Source: Nageia nagi (Eukaryota; Pinophyta). From it: a DNA stretch of 64,000 nt. The DNA lies in contig JBITNC010000002.1 in NCBI GenBank assembly GCA_050084985.1, positions 10,912,001-10,976,000 on the forward strand. Direction: 5' to 3'. Positions 24,071 to 33,999 of this stretch are shown in pieces. A model generated the notes under the pieces. The model made no database searches. It was not told the DNA's origin and worked only from the letters and a program-made list of their open reading frames with translations. Position numbers and translations under genes: made by a program. Numbering within the stretch: position 1 is the first letter of the stretch; each line of letters starts with the position of its first letter.

Positions 24071-26749
24071 TTGCTACATAATAATGTGAAAAATAATAAG
24101 CATATGGTTTAATAAACAACATTATATGTTTAAATTTTAACCAAGTAAGTAATACATGATTCATTTAATTAAGACATGCTTGATTTGATTCACTAGTTCA
24201 AATGTCTTACAACTCAATAATAATCCATGTACCAAATACATTTCTCATCTCAAAAATTGTAGATGTAGAGTGACATTGTTGAGGCTTATTTTCTTATCTA
24301 AAATTAGGCTTTCACCTGGATGCCCACATAAGAGGAGCCCAAGTACTACTAATCCTTAACTAGTTTGCCTTGGTCACTATTATCCTCTCACAAAGAGAAG
24401 TACCTATTATTTTTCAAAGTTATGATAAATATTGGATTGAACAAATTATTAATCTTGATTAGGTTTCAAGTTGTCCTCCTAGCTTATTAGGATAATCCCT
24501 GAATGGACATGCAGACATGTGGTATCACTACACACATGCCTGTCCACCTATTGGAGTTATGTCCAAACCAATAGAGGACTTAGGGTCAATTGAGAAGTAT
24601 GAACTTTTCACCACTTTTATCATCGAACTTAAAGGCTCCATTCCACCTATCCTCACCTCATTGCTCTCTAAACAAGTCATGTTGCAGAATGTATATGCGG
24701 ATGTGTTCATTTTAGGGGGTTTCTCATATCAATATTTGCATTTTTGTTTGCATAAGTAAATAAAGCAAAAAATAAAAAATGAATTAAAGAGCATAAATAA
24801 AACATCATTCATTTAAAATTTGAAACCTAAGTGTCCAATGGGTTTTGTTTACCAAGCCCTAAAGGACATCTTTACATCATTCCTAGTTTTGCACAAGTCC
24901 ATTTTGCATAAAGAAGTAAATTGCATCATAACTTAAGAAATTAAGTACTAAACATAAGTACTAAGCATGCTTTTATATTTTAAGTAGTGAGCATTAACTT
25001 AAGAAATTTAAGCTCTAAGAAAGTATTATTAACTTAAACATTTAAGTACTAAACTTCAATCATTTAAGCATAAGCATGCATTAACTTAACAAATAAACAT
25101 TAAGCATGCATAAAATTCAAGTACTAAGCATAAGTATGCATCATTTAATCTTTAAAAATATTTAATTAATGCATTATTTTCATAAATTAAAAAATTAAGT
25201 AATAAGCATGCATAATTTTTACAAGTATAAAAGTTTCTAAGTGATAAATATGTACTTTAAGCATAAAGGATCTAAATATTTAAGTAAAGAGATTCATAAA
25301 TATTTTCTCCCTTTTCAACTAAAAGGAAGATTCCTTCAATAAATGCTTAGTATAGTAAAAAAAATTACAAGCAAACAAATTTGTCACTTAAAAAATGTCA
25401 AGTTTATACTTTTAAAAATTGTATTCCTATCAATGCAAAAATTTCTCCTTAATACCATATATCTAAAAGTATTATTACTTGAACTGAATTTTTTTTGTTT
25501 TGACCCTTCATTTAAAAAAAAGACAACTCATCATAGTTAATGAGTTCAACCTAGAGTAATGAAGGGTAAAACAAATTAAATTCTTGACTAAGGACAAGTG
25601 CTTAAAGGAAGTTAAAGTGCAATCATTTAACTTATCTACAAATCCTACAAGGTATTAAATGAAGGGAGGAAATCCTCATGCCACTTTATGCAATTAAGTT
25701 GGCAAGTGAGAGATGATGCTTTTTTTAAAAAAAAACAAAGTCAAGCAAGCAAGTAAATAATTAAATGCACCAAAACAAGTAAGTAAAGAGAATCAAGGTT
25801 GCAAAAGGTCTATGCATAGAGGACAGGGAGATGGAGAGGGATATCAAAGAGGACCATGGGAGGAGTGCAAAGGAGATTACAGTAGGTGCAACCAGGGGAG
25901 TGAAGTGGCCATGGCTACAACATGGAGGAGGGAGGATACCACTACAATGTGGAGGAGGGAGGCAAGCATGGGTGGATGGCCATGAAGGAAAGATAGCAGA
26001 CAAGGTTGCCACTACATGTTTTAGTTCAACTTTGCATGGTTCACACAACATGGAGGAGGGAGATCGTCGATAGAGATGATAGAGCAGAGTGCAACATGGG
26101 GTTTCCAACCCTATGAAATGCCATATGTTCAATTCTTCACTTGTGTTCTAGTTTTGTAAAACACCAAAATAATTTTTTGTAATGCCAAAATATTACAATG
26201 CTTACTAGACTAAAACTTTTGAAAAAAATAAAGTTTTAAATAAATTTTTGTTCAGCAATAATGTATTTCAAAGTGAAGGCAAGGTTAGTAATAATAAATC
26301 TCCCTCCCCTTTTTTATATATTGTAAGATGTACAATAAAAAATTCAAAATAAATTTACCAACATATATTTTTTATATTAAAAAAAATACTAACATTAAGC
26401 ATTTGAGATAGTAATATCTCTCTCTTTTACTTTGTGCTAGTAAAAGAAGTTATTTCTCAAAATAAAATTGAAACAAATTGCAATTTTTTTTTTAAACATG
26501 CATATTGCTAATTTATTAAAAAAATGTTAGCATGTAAAAAAGAATTGCATTATTTTAAGCATAATTAAAAAAAATAAAAATGAACTAACACATCTTTACA
26601 AAATATGTTAGTATCAATATGAAATAATCCAAAAATAATCAAGAAGTAAGGAATTTTATACCTTTACTTGTGTTTACTTTAAAAAAGAAAATTAAACCTT
26701 AAGAAATGATGGAGAACCTCCAAGATGTTGAAGAAGAGCTTCCACACTA
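24071..26749 (-). mobile_element. Leader of Copia element A
   Basis: About 2.7 kb between the primer site and gag, without a conserved frame. It matches the leader of element C at several blocks: 24300-24720 with 90-500, the + strand purine-rich GGAGGA tract at 25800-26070 with 1490-2580, and the 'gaacctccaagatgt.gaagaagagcttccaca' block next to the primer site with 3500-3540. Long leaders of this kind are unusual for Copia elements. Confidence 0.75.
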
Positions 26750-26762
26750 GGCTTTGATACCA
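26750..26762 (-). promoter_or_regulatory. tRNA-iMet primer binding site of element A
   Basis: The minus strand reads TGGTATCAAAGCC, differing from the consensus TGGTATCAGAGCC by one base, two bases after the LTR end. Confidence 0.85.
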
Positions 26763-26764
26763 AA

Positions 26765-27263
26765 TGAGAGAATTGAACTATAACAAGAACAACTCTAAAC
26801 TCCCAAGATCACATGAAAGCTCACAATACACATCTAACAAACTCACAAAGCAATCTCACAAAGATAACATAAGATGTAAGTTGTTCCTTCAACTAAGAGT
26901 ACATCCACTAACTAGATCTCACTTCATTCACAAACATGAATCTCTTACAATTCTCCTAACTCGTCTCCTAAACACTATCCTATAGCATAACTTTACTTCA
27001 CAAAATTGGTGTGTGATCACAAAGAGGGAGCCTTCTATTTATAAGCCAAAATCCCTCTTTGAATCACCCTTTTATCTAATTTACATAAGCATAACATGCA
27101 CATCCTTTTACCCAAGGGGCATGCTCATGACATGGAGTGTAGCACAAGTTACATTATCATATTCACTCTAAATACTTAAGGTATCAAATGATACCCTTAA
27201 GTATTAGTGAGCTTACATAGAAGATTATTATAAAACCTTTACAATAATGCATTATACATTACA
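26765..27263 (-). repeat. 5' LTR of Copia element A
   Basis: The minus-strand LTR starts TGTAATGTATAATGCATTATTG and ends TATAGTTCAATTCTCTCA. It contains the TATA-like CTTATAAATAGAAGGCTCCC (near 27024-27043). It is the same LTR family as the solo LTR at 6903-7384, in opposite orientation. Outside its start lies the 3' part of a LINE remnant. Confidence 0.85.
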
Positions 27264-28856
27264 GCAACTAGTATATCAAAATATTTTTCTGTACTTTTGT
27301 TTTTGTAGTATCTTCTCCGAGACTACCTTGCTAGATCCATGAAAAAAATTGCAGATAGTTAAACCCTTAAACTAGATCCACTAGTATATCAAAATGTTTC
27401 TCTCTACTTTTTATTTCTATAGTATCTTCTCCAAGACAACCTTGGTATATCCATGGAATAACAATTGTAAAAATATGTTTTGGTACCATTTAAAAAAAAA
27501 AAAAAATCCTTCTTTTTATGTATCAAAAAATAATACAAGGAGATATGTAACTAAGAAAAGATAAGATAATTCTTTTAATTTCCTTTTAAACCCAATGGTT
27601 TGTAGGACCTATTAATGTTTATCCAAGAATAAATATAAATCAATTATGTAATTATTCATGCTTATTTATGATATAATTAAGTTGTATAATAAAATTGCCA
27701 AACTTGTTTTGATTATCTTGATTTAATAATTCATGGATCAAGCTACAAATATAATTACTTTTATAGGTTTTTCTAATATGTTTGTAAAGTGGACGAAAAA
27801 GGAGAAAATTAGTCTCATCTTCTATGGCATTTAGGTTACAAATCTTACAAGTTCTTTTATCCCAAGGCTTTTGAGGTATTGTCCGTCTACCATTTCTACT
27901 ATGCAATTCGTGTGAATTAGTTCTTAATTTTATGGTCACAAGTTTCTCCTTGAGACTAATAATCTTATGTGGATAGGATGGACATTCAAGTTTTGAATTA
28001 TTGAACTTTTTATTATATTAAGATAGTTTTCTTTTATTTTTGGTATTATCATCACTCCATAATTTTTGAGTTACTTTATTTGCAATCTGTAATTTCAATT
28101 TTTCATTATCTAAAGGGGTTATTTTATTGTGTATACCCCAAAAATCAAGTGACTTATCAAAGTCTTTTATTCAACCTCTTTTAATATGTTGAAGGGTTAG
28201 AAAAGTTTGTTGGAAAACTCCAAGTAACCTATGTTGATCTAACTTTGTTTGTTTATAATTATATGATACATATCATTTTAAAGCTTGACTTTTAATAGGA
28301 AGTAAGCCAACTTCCAACTTCCATGAAAAGGATAAGGTATAGTGTGTTATTGTTTATTTTAAATTTGTAAATAATGAATTATTTTTTAATATTTTTCCAT
28401 GTTTATCAAGACGCAAACTTCACAACCATAAAGTATCGTTAGATTTATGAGGTAAGAGAAAAGAGTTTTCTTTTTATCTTAGTACTTTTGAAGTCTCATA
28501 TTTTTACAATTATTTTCTAGACTATAAAAGGCTTTCCACCCAATAATTTTTTTCATGTTTATACCTTATAAGAATGAATTATTATTATATAAATTAATTG
28601 AAAAATATATTTTTTTCTCTTGAGAGATCTCAACATGCTCTCATCTCAAGGTTGAATTAGATTATTTTTAAAATGGCTACCTACATACCATATCACTATA
28701 TAAACATGACAACTATTAGAACATCCTCCTTGCACTTGAAAACCAATGCTTCCTCTCTAATAAGCTAAGGAACTAGACTTGAAACTCATATAATATGATT
28801 CATTATAGAGGGTGTAATAAAAAAGAGGTATCCATAGTAATTTTAACCTAAAAGTA

Positions 28857-29590
28857 TTATGTATAAGCCAAAGTTGAGAAATTCAAGGTTTGTTTCTAGC
28901 TAACATACACTTCAAGAAAGGTTACCTAGGAAGGTTAGGCAACCACTCGATGTCGGTTAAGTTTAAGCTATTTTTCAGCAAGCGATGGAGGTATTACATG
29001 CATTACAACTATAACTATATTTGATGTAGTGAGGCCCTATTTTGGCATTCGATTTGATGCATATCGATAAGAAAACAAAGAGCATTAAACTCCATTTTGG
29101 GTATTCAAATGCAATCTCCATGATGTGTTAATTTATGAGTTGGGGGTTACACTTTGTTGGATTGTTTCCCAAGAATCTCTTTGGCTAGTTTTTTATTTTA
29201 TTTGGGAATGTAACACTCCTATAAATCCATGGTGTTGGATTAGGATTGATGCATGTAATTTAGGCATTGTGAGATTGTGTAGTTTGATGCAAGCTTGTTG
29301 GAGAGTGATTGAGAGTTTTTTAATGATGTTTTATTATAGTAGGTTACAATACGGTTACGTTGTAGGTTTTTCTCTTGGTGACTTGGAATATTGATGGGAA
29401 TCAAAGATTGAAAGCTTCTCCATGGATGTAGCTCACATCGAGTGAACCCCATTAAACTTGTCTCCTCTCCTTGTATGCTTGGTTTATTTTGTTGTTATTT
29501 TGTTTGGGTATTTTAGTTCTTATTAAAGTTCAGTAATTGTTTAAGAAAAATTATTTTATTTTATAATTGAAACCTAACAAAAAAGTCATT
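28857..29590. mobile_element. Unclassified insertion in LINE copy 2 (LTR-like)
   Basis: Copy 1 reads straight through this point (near 16095), so this block of about 0.7 kb was inserted. Its right part, 'gtagctcacatcgagtgaac' (29429-29448) followed by a TTTATTTTGTTGTTATTTTG run, resembles the R/U5 text of plant Copia LTRs. Exact ends and target duplication are unclear. Confidence 0.4.
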
Positions 29591-30061
29591 AGAATTAAGC
29601 TCTTACAGAATTTCATATTGAATGAGAGTATTATCTAAAACAAAACAAAAAAATTGATAATGAAATCACTAAAAGGATGATTGAGGATCAAAATGAAAAG
29701 AGGTATGGTAGGAAAGCATAAATTCGTCAAGCCTCTTTTATACTTTATTATCAAAAATTTGAGTAAGTTTATTAAATAGTGATGTTGTACTAATAGTCTA
29801 TGAATGAACAATTCGATAAATGAGGCCAAGAATTTTCTTGAAAAATCTTATGCATCCCTCTCTCCCATACACCAGTCTTGAGGATGCATCCAATCTTATC
29901 GTATATGAATTCTACCATTTTAATCTCCATAAATAATATATTTTGTAGGAGGAAGAATTTTCGCTAACCTTCTCCAATACTTGTAATGTTCTTCAACAAC
30001 ATTGGGAGTGTAAATAGTATTTATAAGCCCTTTAAGTTTCCAAGATAATACTTTCATAAAG

Positions 30062-30222
30062 GTAAAGGTAAATTATATTACCGTCCATTGAAGATCAACA
30101 TATATGTGGGATGAACAGTTGTAGTAGGCCATTACATAGCATGTATGTCTTATACTGGGAATGAAACATGGGACACAGATCGTAACAAGGTCAATACATG
30201 ACCAACTCAACCAACAATCGAG
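30062..30222 (-). mobile_element. tRNA-derived SINE, inverted copy
   Basis: The minus strand reads TGGTTGAGTTGG (30202-30213), an exact match to the RNA polymerase III A box TRGYNNARNNGG. GTTTCATTCCC (30157-30167) follows as a mutated B box, then a T-rich end. It is homologous to 46110-46283 in the other orientation and absent from LINE copy 1, which supports an insertion. Confidence 0.7.
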
Positions 30223-30430
30223 ACATTTGCTTTATTTTTTAAGGTGACATAATTATTATGCAAAAAACTATTATAAGAGAATACCATAAAAATATTTTCT
30301 AGGTTTTTCTTTCTCTTAAACTTATTAGAAGTTATAAGAATGATATGATCATTTAGTTGGAAATGAAGAAAAAAACTTGCTCCAATTAAGTTGAAAATAT
30401 AATCTCTTAAAAATCAGTAATAAAATTTGT

Positions 30431-30878
30431 TGTTAGAAGTGTAGAATTAAGTAAATGCTTAGATTTGAAAGGGTTGCTAAGACCTTCACTGCCACATTGT
30501 ATTGATTACGATAAAGTAGATGCCTCACAATTAAAGTTCGAATCAATATATTTTTCCATTTTAACATTTTCTGTGCTAACAACAATTATCCTACCATCTA
30601 TAACAACAATCGCACTCGTGACACTGTAAGCATTGACTCAATCGCCTGAACTTATATATTAATATTTAATATGTAAAAAATAATGAAAAGGTGGACAAAG
30701 TATTACAGAAGGAATATCCATGTTTGACAATCATGAAGGAAAGTTGCAACCGTCTCTACCATGATCGCCTCTTGGACATACAATGTGGAAAGATCCAGAG
30801 TGCAACCGCCAATTTACATTCACGGAGAGCAACACAGGCGGAGAAGATGGAAAATCGAATAAATAATCTCTTTTCTTA
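30431..30878. other. Spacer, no recognisable feature
   Basis: No convincing gene. A 67-codon open stretch on the + strand (30691-30894) has no recognisable domain and lies in the likely 3' flank of the next gene. Confidence 0.4.
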
Positions 30879-30884
30879 TTTATT
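30879..30884 (-). other. Candidate polyadenylation signal of the first small-protein gene
   Basis: AATAAA on the minus strand, about 135 bp past the stop codon at 31019. Position and sense are right; no other support. Confidence 0.4.
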
Positions 30885-31018
30885 GAATTACTAATACAAA
30901 AATACACAAATCAATTGTCTAAACAAATCTCCACAAACCAGGAAATCCTCAGCAATATGCCTTTGGACAGTAAAACCACAACACCCTCAAAATTCAGGGG
31001 CTTTTCGATGATCAAAAC

Positions 31019-31309
31019 TCAGTAGCTGTATGTTTTGGGCGACATAGAGAGGCTCTGCGGAGTCGGCGAGTAAGAGAATTGGGAATAACTTCTCATGGCC
31101 GGAATAGATATGAGTCGAGATAACGCAGGCCTAATTTTCCCGCTACCATTTTCTATTCCACTCCTCATTTTGGAGGACTGCCTGAAGATGAGCAGCACCA
31201 ATACCTGCACTGCCATGAAAACCAGAAGATATTGCCACCATGCCAGATCATGAGATCTCTCCACTACTGCCTCTATTTCACCCAGAGAGTATTCTCCTAC
31301 CTTCATCAT
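31019..31309 (-). CDS. Small single-pass membrane protein, paralogue 1 (96 aa)
   Basis: Intact single-exon frame with two adjacent ATGs. 31309 is chosen because it aligns exactly with the start of the paralogue at 41881; a longer frame would need a TTG start. The N terminus is short and hydrophilic (MMKVGEYSLGEIEAVVERSH). A membrane segment follows at about residues 24-43 (WWQYLLVFMAVQVLVLLIFR), then a basic juxtamembrane stretch (RQSSKMRSG) and a Ser/Pro/Tyr-rich tail. The positive-inside rule suggests the C terminus is cytosolic. There is no signal-peptide cleavage site and no known domain that I recognise. It is 81% identical (78 of 96) to paralogue 2, with most changes in the tail. Upstream it has a TATA box at 85 bp, an ACGT element and a W-box cluster. 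Equal length and no broken codon in two old copies argue for a real gene. Function unknown. Confidence 0.8.
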   Translation of the reverse strand: MMKVGEYSLGEIEAVVERSHDLAWWQYLLVFMAVQVLVLLIFRQSSKMRSGIENGSGKIRPALSRLISIPAMRSYSQFSYSPTPQSLSMSPKTYSY

Positions 31310-31393
31310 ATCTACCAAACGCCCGGACTAGATTTGTTTAACAATGAGACGTTCTGGAATCGAATTGCAAGTAAATGGTCATGATGAAATGCA

Positions 31394-31399
31394 TTTATA
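31394..31399 (-). promoter_or_regulatory. TATA box of small-protein gene 1
   Basis: TATAAA on the minus strand within CTTATAAATGCATTTCA, 85 bp before the ATG. The same block is conserved before paralogue 2 (41972-41977), 91 bp before its ATG. Confidence 0.65.
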
Positions 31400-31505
31400 A
31401 GTGAATATTTTATATTTGTTGCAGCATGATGAGGAAGTTTCATTAGATAACCTGGTCAAATTGCCTGTGATTTATGCTTTTGTGGTATATATATATTATG
31501 CATAA

Positions 31506-31513
31506 TGACGTGG
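31506..31513. promoter_or_regulatory. ACGT-core element (TGACGTGG)
   Basis: Matches bZIP-type ACGT sites (as-1/ABRE-like), about 200 bp upstream of small-protein gene 1. A single short match, so tentative. Confidence 0.3.
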
Positions 31514-31724
31514 AGGGTGCATAAGACAATAAATTTGGTGAAATTTAGACTGCTTCCACCCAATAGTTTTGGTTGAAGGCTGAATTAGACTTTTTCATTT
31601 TGTTTCCTGTTTTTTAAACAATTTTAAAATTTAATATTACAAAAGTAGATGGTAGGAGAAACATCTATTTTACAAAACAGTACCCAGCAGATGTTCATTA
31701 ACGAAATCAAACAAGCTCGTGGTG

Positions 31725-31748
31725 TTTGACTTTGACTTTGACTTTGAC
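31725..31748 (+). promoter_or_regulatory. (TTTGAC)4, cluster of W-box cores
   Basis: Four perfect tandem TTTGAC units, giving four TTGACT W-box-like WRKY sites, about 415-440 bp upstream of small-protein gene 1. It could also be a plain microsatellite. No equivalent was seen upstream of paralogue 2. Confidence 0.4.
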
Positions 31749-31749
31749 T

Positions 31750-33990
31750 GCTTCTCGCTTAATGTGTGCATGGAATGAATTTAAATATGCACGCGTCTTA
31801 ACCATATGTTGTTTGACCCAATCCTCTTTAGGAATATAATAAGAAATAATAATAATAATGTATTATTTATAGGGTCACGTTGAAGGAGGAATATTAGTCA
31901 ATTGTAGTGGTGGCGGCTGCTGTGGAGCCGCACACAGAAGGTTCAAATTTGGGAAATTCAAATTCAATTTGCTTATAAATAGTAAGAATGGACTTTTTAT
32001 TATTTTTCCATTAAAAAGGGTAATTAATTTATAAATATTAAAATTGATAGTATGAAGAATCATCGATTTGTTGGTGCCCGTGATTAATTTATAAATATAT
32101 GCACATAATATATAGTAATTCACTAAATAATTTATATACATATAATATACTAATATAATAAATAATTTAAATCGATAAATTTCAATATCTTCTTAGACAT
32201 TTATTTTGATATACATATAATATAGCAATTCAATAAATAATTCATATACGTACATAATATACCAATATAATAAATAATTTAAATCGATAAAATCTTAAAT
32301 GTCTTTTGATCATTTATTACGATATACGTATATGCTTTGTTTATATACGCACAGAGGTTATTTATATACGCATATGTTCTGTTTATATATGCATAAGGTT
32401 TCTTACGAAGTAAGAAAAAAAAAGAACCCTAAACTTAAAACATAATCATTACGTCAATATACAAGGAAAAGCTCTTGATAGACCAGGACTTTGTCCATTG
32501 TTGTAGAAGAACAACGTTTTCACCAACCCTCGACCTATTGAGGTAAGTTGTTAAAGACCATATGGCTTTGTGTATTCTTCCACATTTTGCATGCTCATAG
32601 TTAATTTGTGTATTCTTCCACATTGACTTTTATGACCTTTTCATAAAACCCATTTTGTAACCTTTTTCGGCAAAGGATAAGTAAGCCATGTCTCTCTTCT
32701 TCTTGCTTTGCACTTTGCTTAACCCCTAACTAGTACCTTATTATTTGGATATGAAGTTTTCTAGATTGATTTAGAGTTAGGGGTATTAAAGAAAGGTTTT
32801 GAAAACAATTCTAGTAAGGTTATTTTGAAGATATAAAAAATATAGAAGAATATCTTCAAAGGTTGTAAATATCACTAATAAATGTTTCAACTTTGTTATA
32901 TTATGTCGTAAATAAAATTTGGGTACCTTTCATTAAGGTAACTTTATGTGAGAAAAAATTCCAGCTTGATGAGCTTATCTAACGTTACTATTTTTTCCTA
33001 TACATTTATAATTGATAGCACAATGGGATTTACATATTTAAATCTATTGTATTGTATGCATATGTTGGTGATTTAATTTTGATATAAATGTTTAATTAAT
33101 TTTTTTATTGTGTCTGAAAATGGATGAATTAGACTACTAGTAAAAGATTTATTTTTTTCATAACCTAAAAACAAACTACATTGTAGGATGTCAAATTTTT
33201 AGATGAAAATTTCTCTTTACTGGTAACAAATTCCTGAACTTTTAGCAAGGTTATACCTGCGACATAACATAGATCCCATAAATTGTATTGCATTTTTACT
33301 GAATTTGTTTTTGAATTCAACTCTATTTTTTAAAATTTACGTCAATGAGAAGAGGGTTTTCTTTTAAAACATTTCCATTGCATATTGATTTTATGGGTAG
33401 ATGCATAAGGATGAAGTCTTTATTATTGAAATTTGACAATGATATCATCAGTCAAAATTTTCAATTGAAGTATTAAAAAAAAATGTCTATCAATATTAAA
33501 GGATAGAAGGTTAGGATAAGTTTTCAAATGAAATCTTGACCCACTTGTCAATTTTGACCTTGGATGCACTATCAAAACTCATGTAAAAAGAATAAAGAAT
33601 TCAAACTAGAGAGCATGTCCTTCAATATATGGATCATAAAATTAAAATGGATTGTTAATGCTTTGGATATTCCTATTAAATTAGCATAAATATTAGGAAA
33701 GCACTTGGATTTCTCTTTAAAATATGTTTAAGGTACTTATTTCTAAGTACTATGATGCAAATTTTTAAGTAAACTATATAAGATATTTGAATTTAATATG
33801 TAGTTTGAATAAGATGATTGTATCTATTATTGTGTGAATATTTATTAGTATTTTTTTAGATAGGTAAAAAAATAGATTTTTGAAGAAGGTTCCAAAACTT
33901 ATTAAAAGGGGTTTTTTAAATAGGGGCCCAAAAATTGTATTACAAATTATGAGCAATTGTGCTTGAAACATTATGAGATACATCTTGAGA
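31750..33990. other. AT-rich intergenic DNA with local tandem repeats
   Basis: No gene recognised. A diverged tandem repeat of about 112 bp lies at 32095-32330, and a short 'tttatatacgcata'-type repeat follows at 32338-32398. The rest is AT-rich without conserved frames. Confidence 0.5.
32095..32330. repeat. Tandem repeat, about 112 bp, two units
   Basis: 'aataatttaaatcgataaa' occurs at 32161 and 32273, with matching text before it ('ataatata.caatata'). Confidence 0.7.
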
Positions 33991-33999
33991 AGAAATCTG

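Larger units (their letters stand above)
27270..30430 (-). mobile_element. LINE remnant, copy 2 of an unusual family, with two later insertions
   Basis: Minus strand. The upstream part (30050-29700) encodes an endonuclease fragment: LSWKLKGL, IYTPNVVEEHYKYWRRLAKI, KYIIYGD, DWCMGERDA. The downstream part (28440-27640) encodes YGCEVC ... LEVGLLPIKSQALK, WSDDNTKNKRKL, and an open frame of 95 codons (27939-27652) with KIRTNSHELH-like text, DKRTCKICN, IEDETNFLLFRPLY. This layout (a Cys motif followed by a DE.HFLL.CPLY block after the RT) is not the plant L1-type zf-RVT end; it resembles C termini of other non-LTR clades. Insertions at about 28857-29590 and 30062-30222 are absent from copy 1. A 90-bp block is repeated near 27270 and 27365. 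Confidence 0.6.

Noticed and set aside
25761-26132. 123-residue frame on the minus strand and 80-residue frame opposite
   Set aside because: Both fall in the purine-rich leader of Copia element A and have no counterpart at the equivalent place in element C.
14600-30430. A segmental duplication of 14600-16820 and 27270-30430
   Set aside because: The shared text encodes endonuclease and C-terminal motifs of a LINE in the same sense in both, and the flanks are unrelated. Two insertions of one LINE family explain it better.
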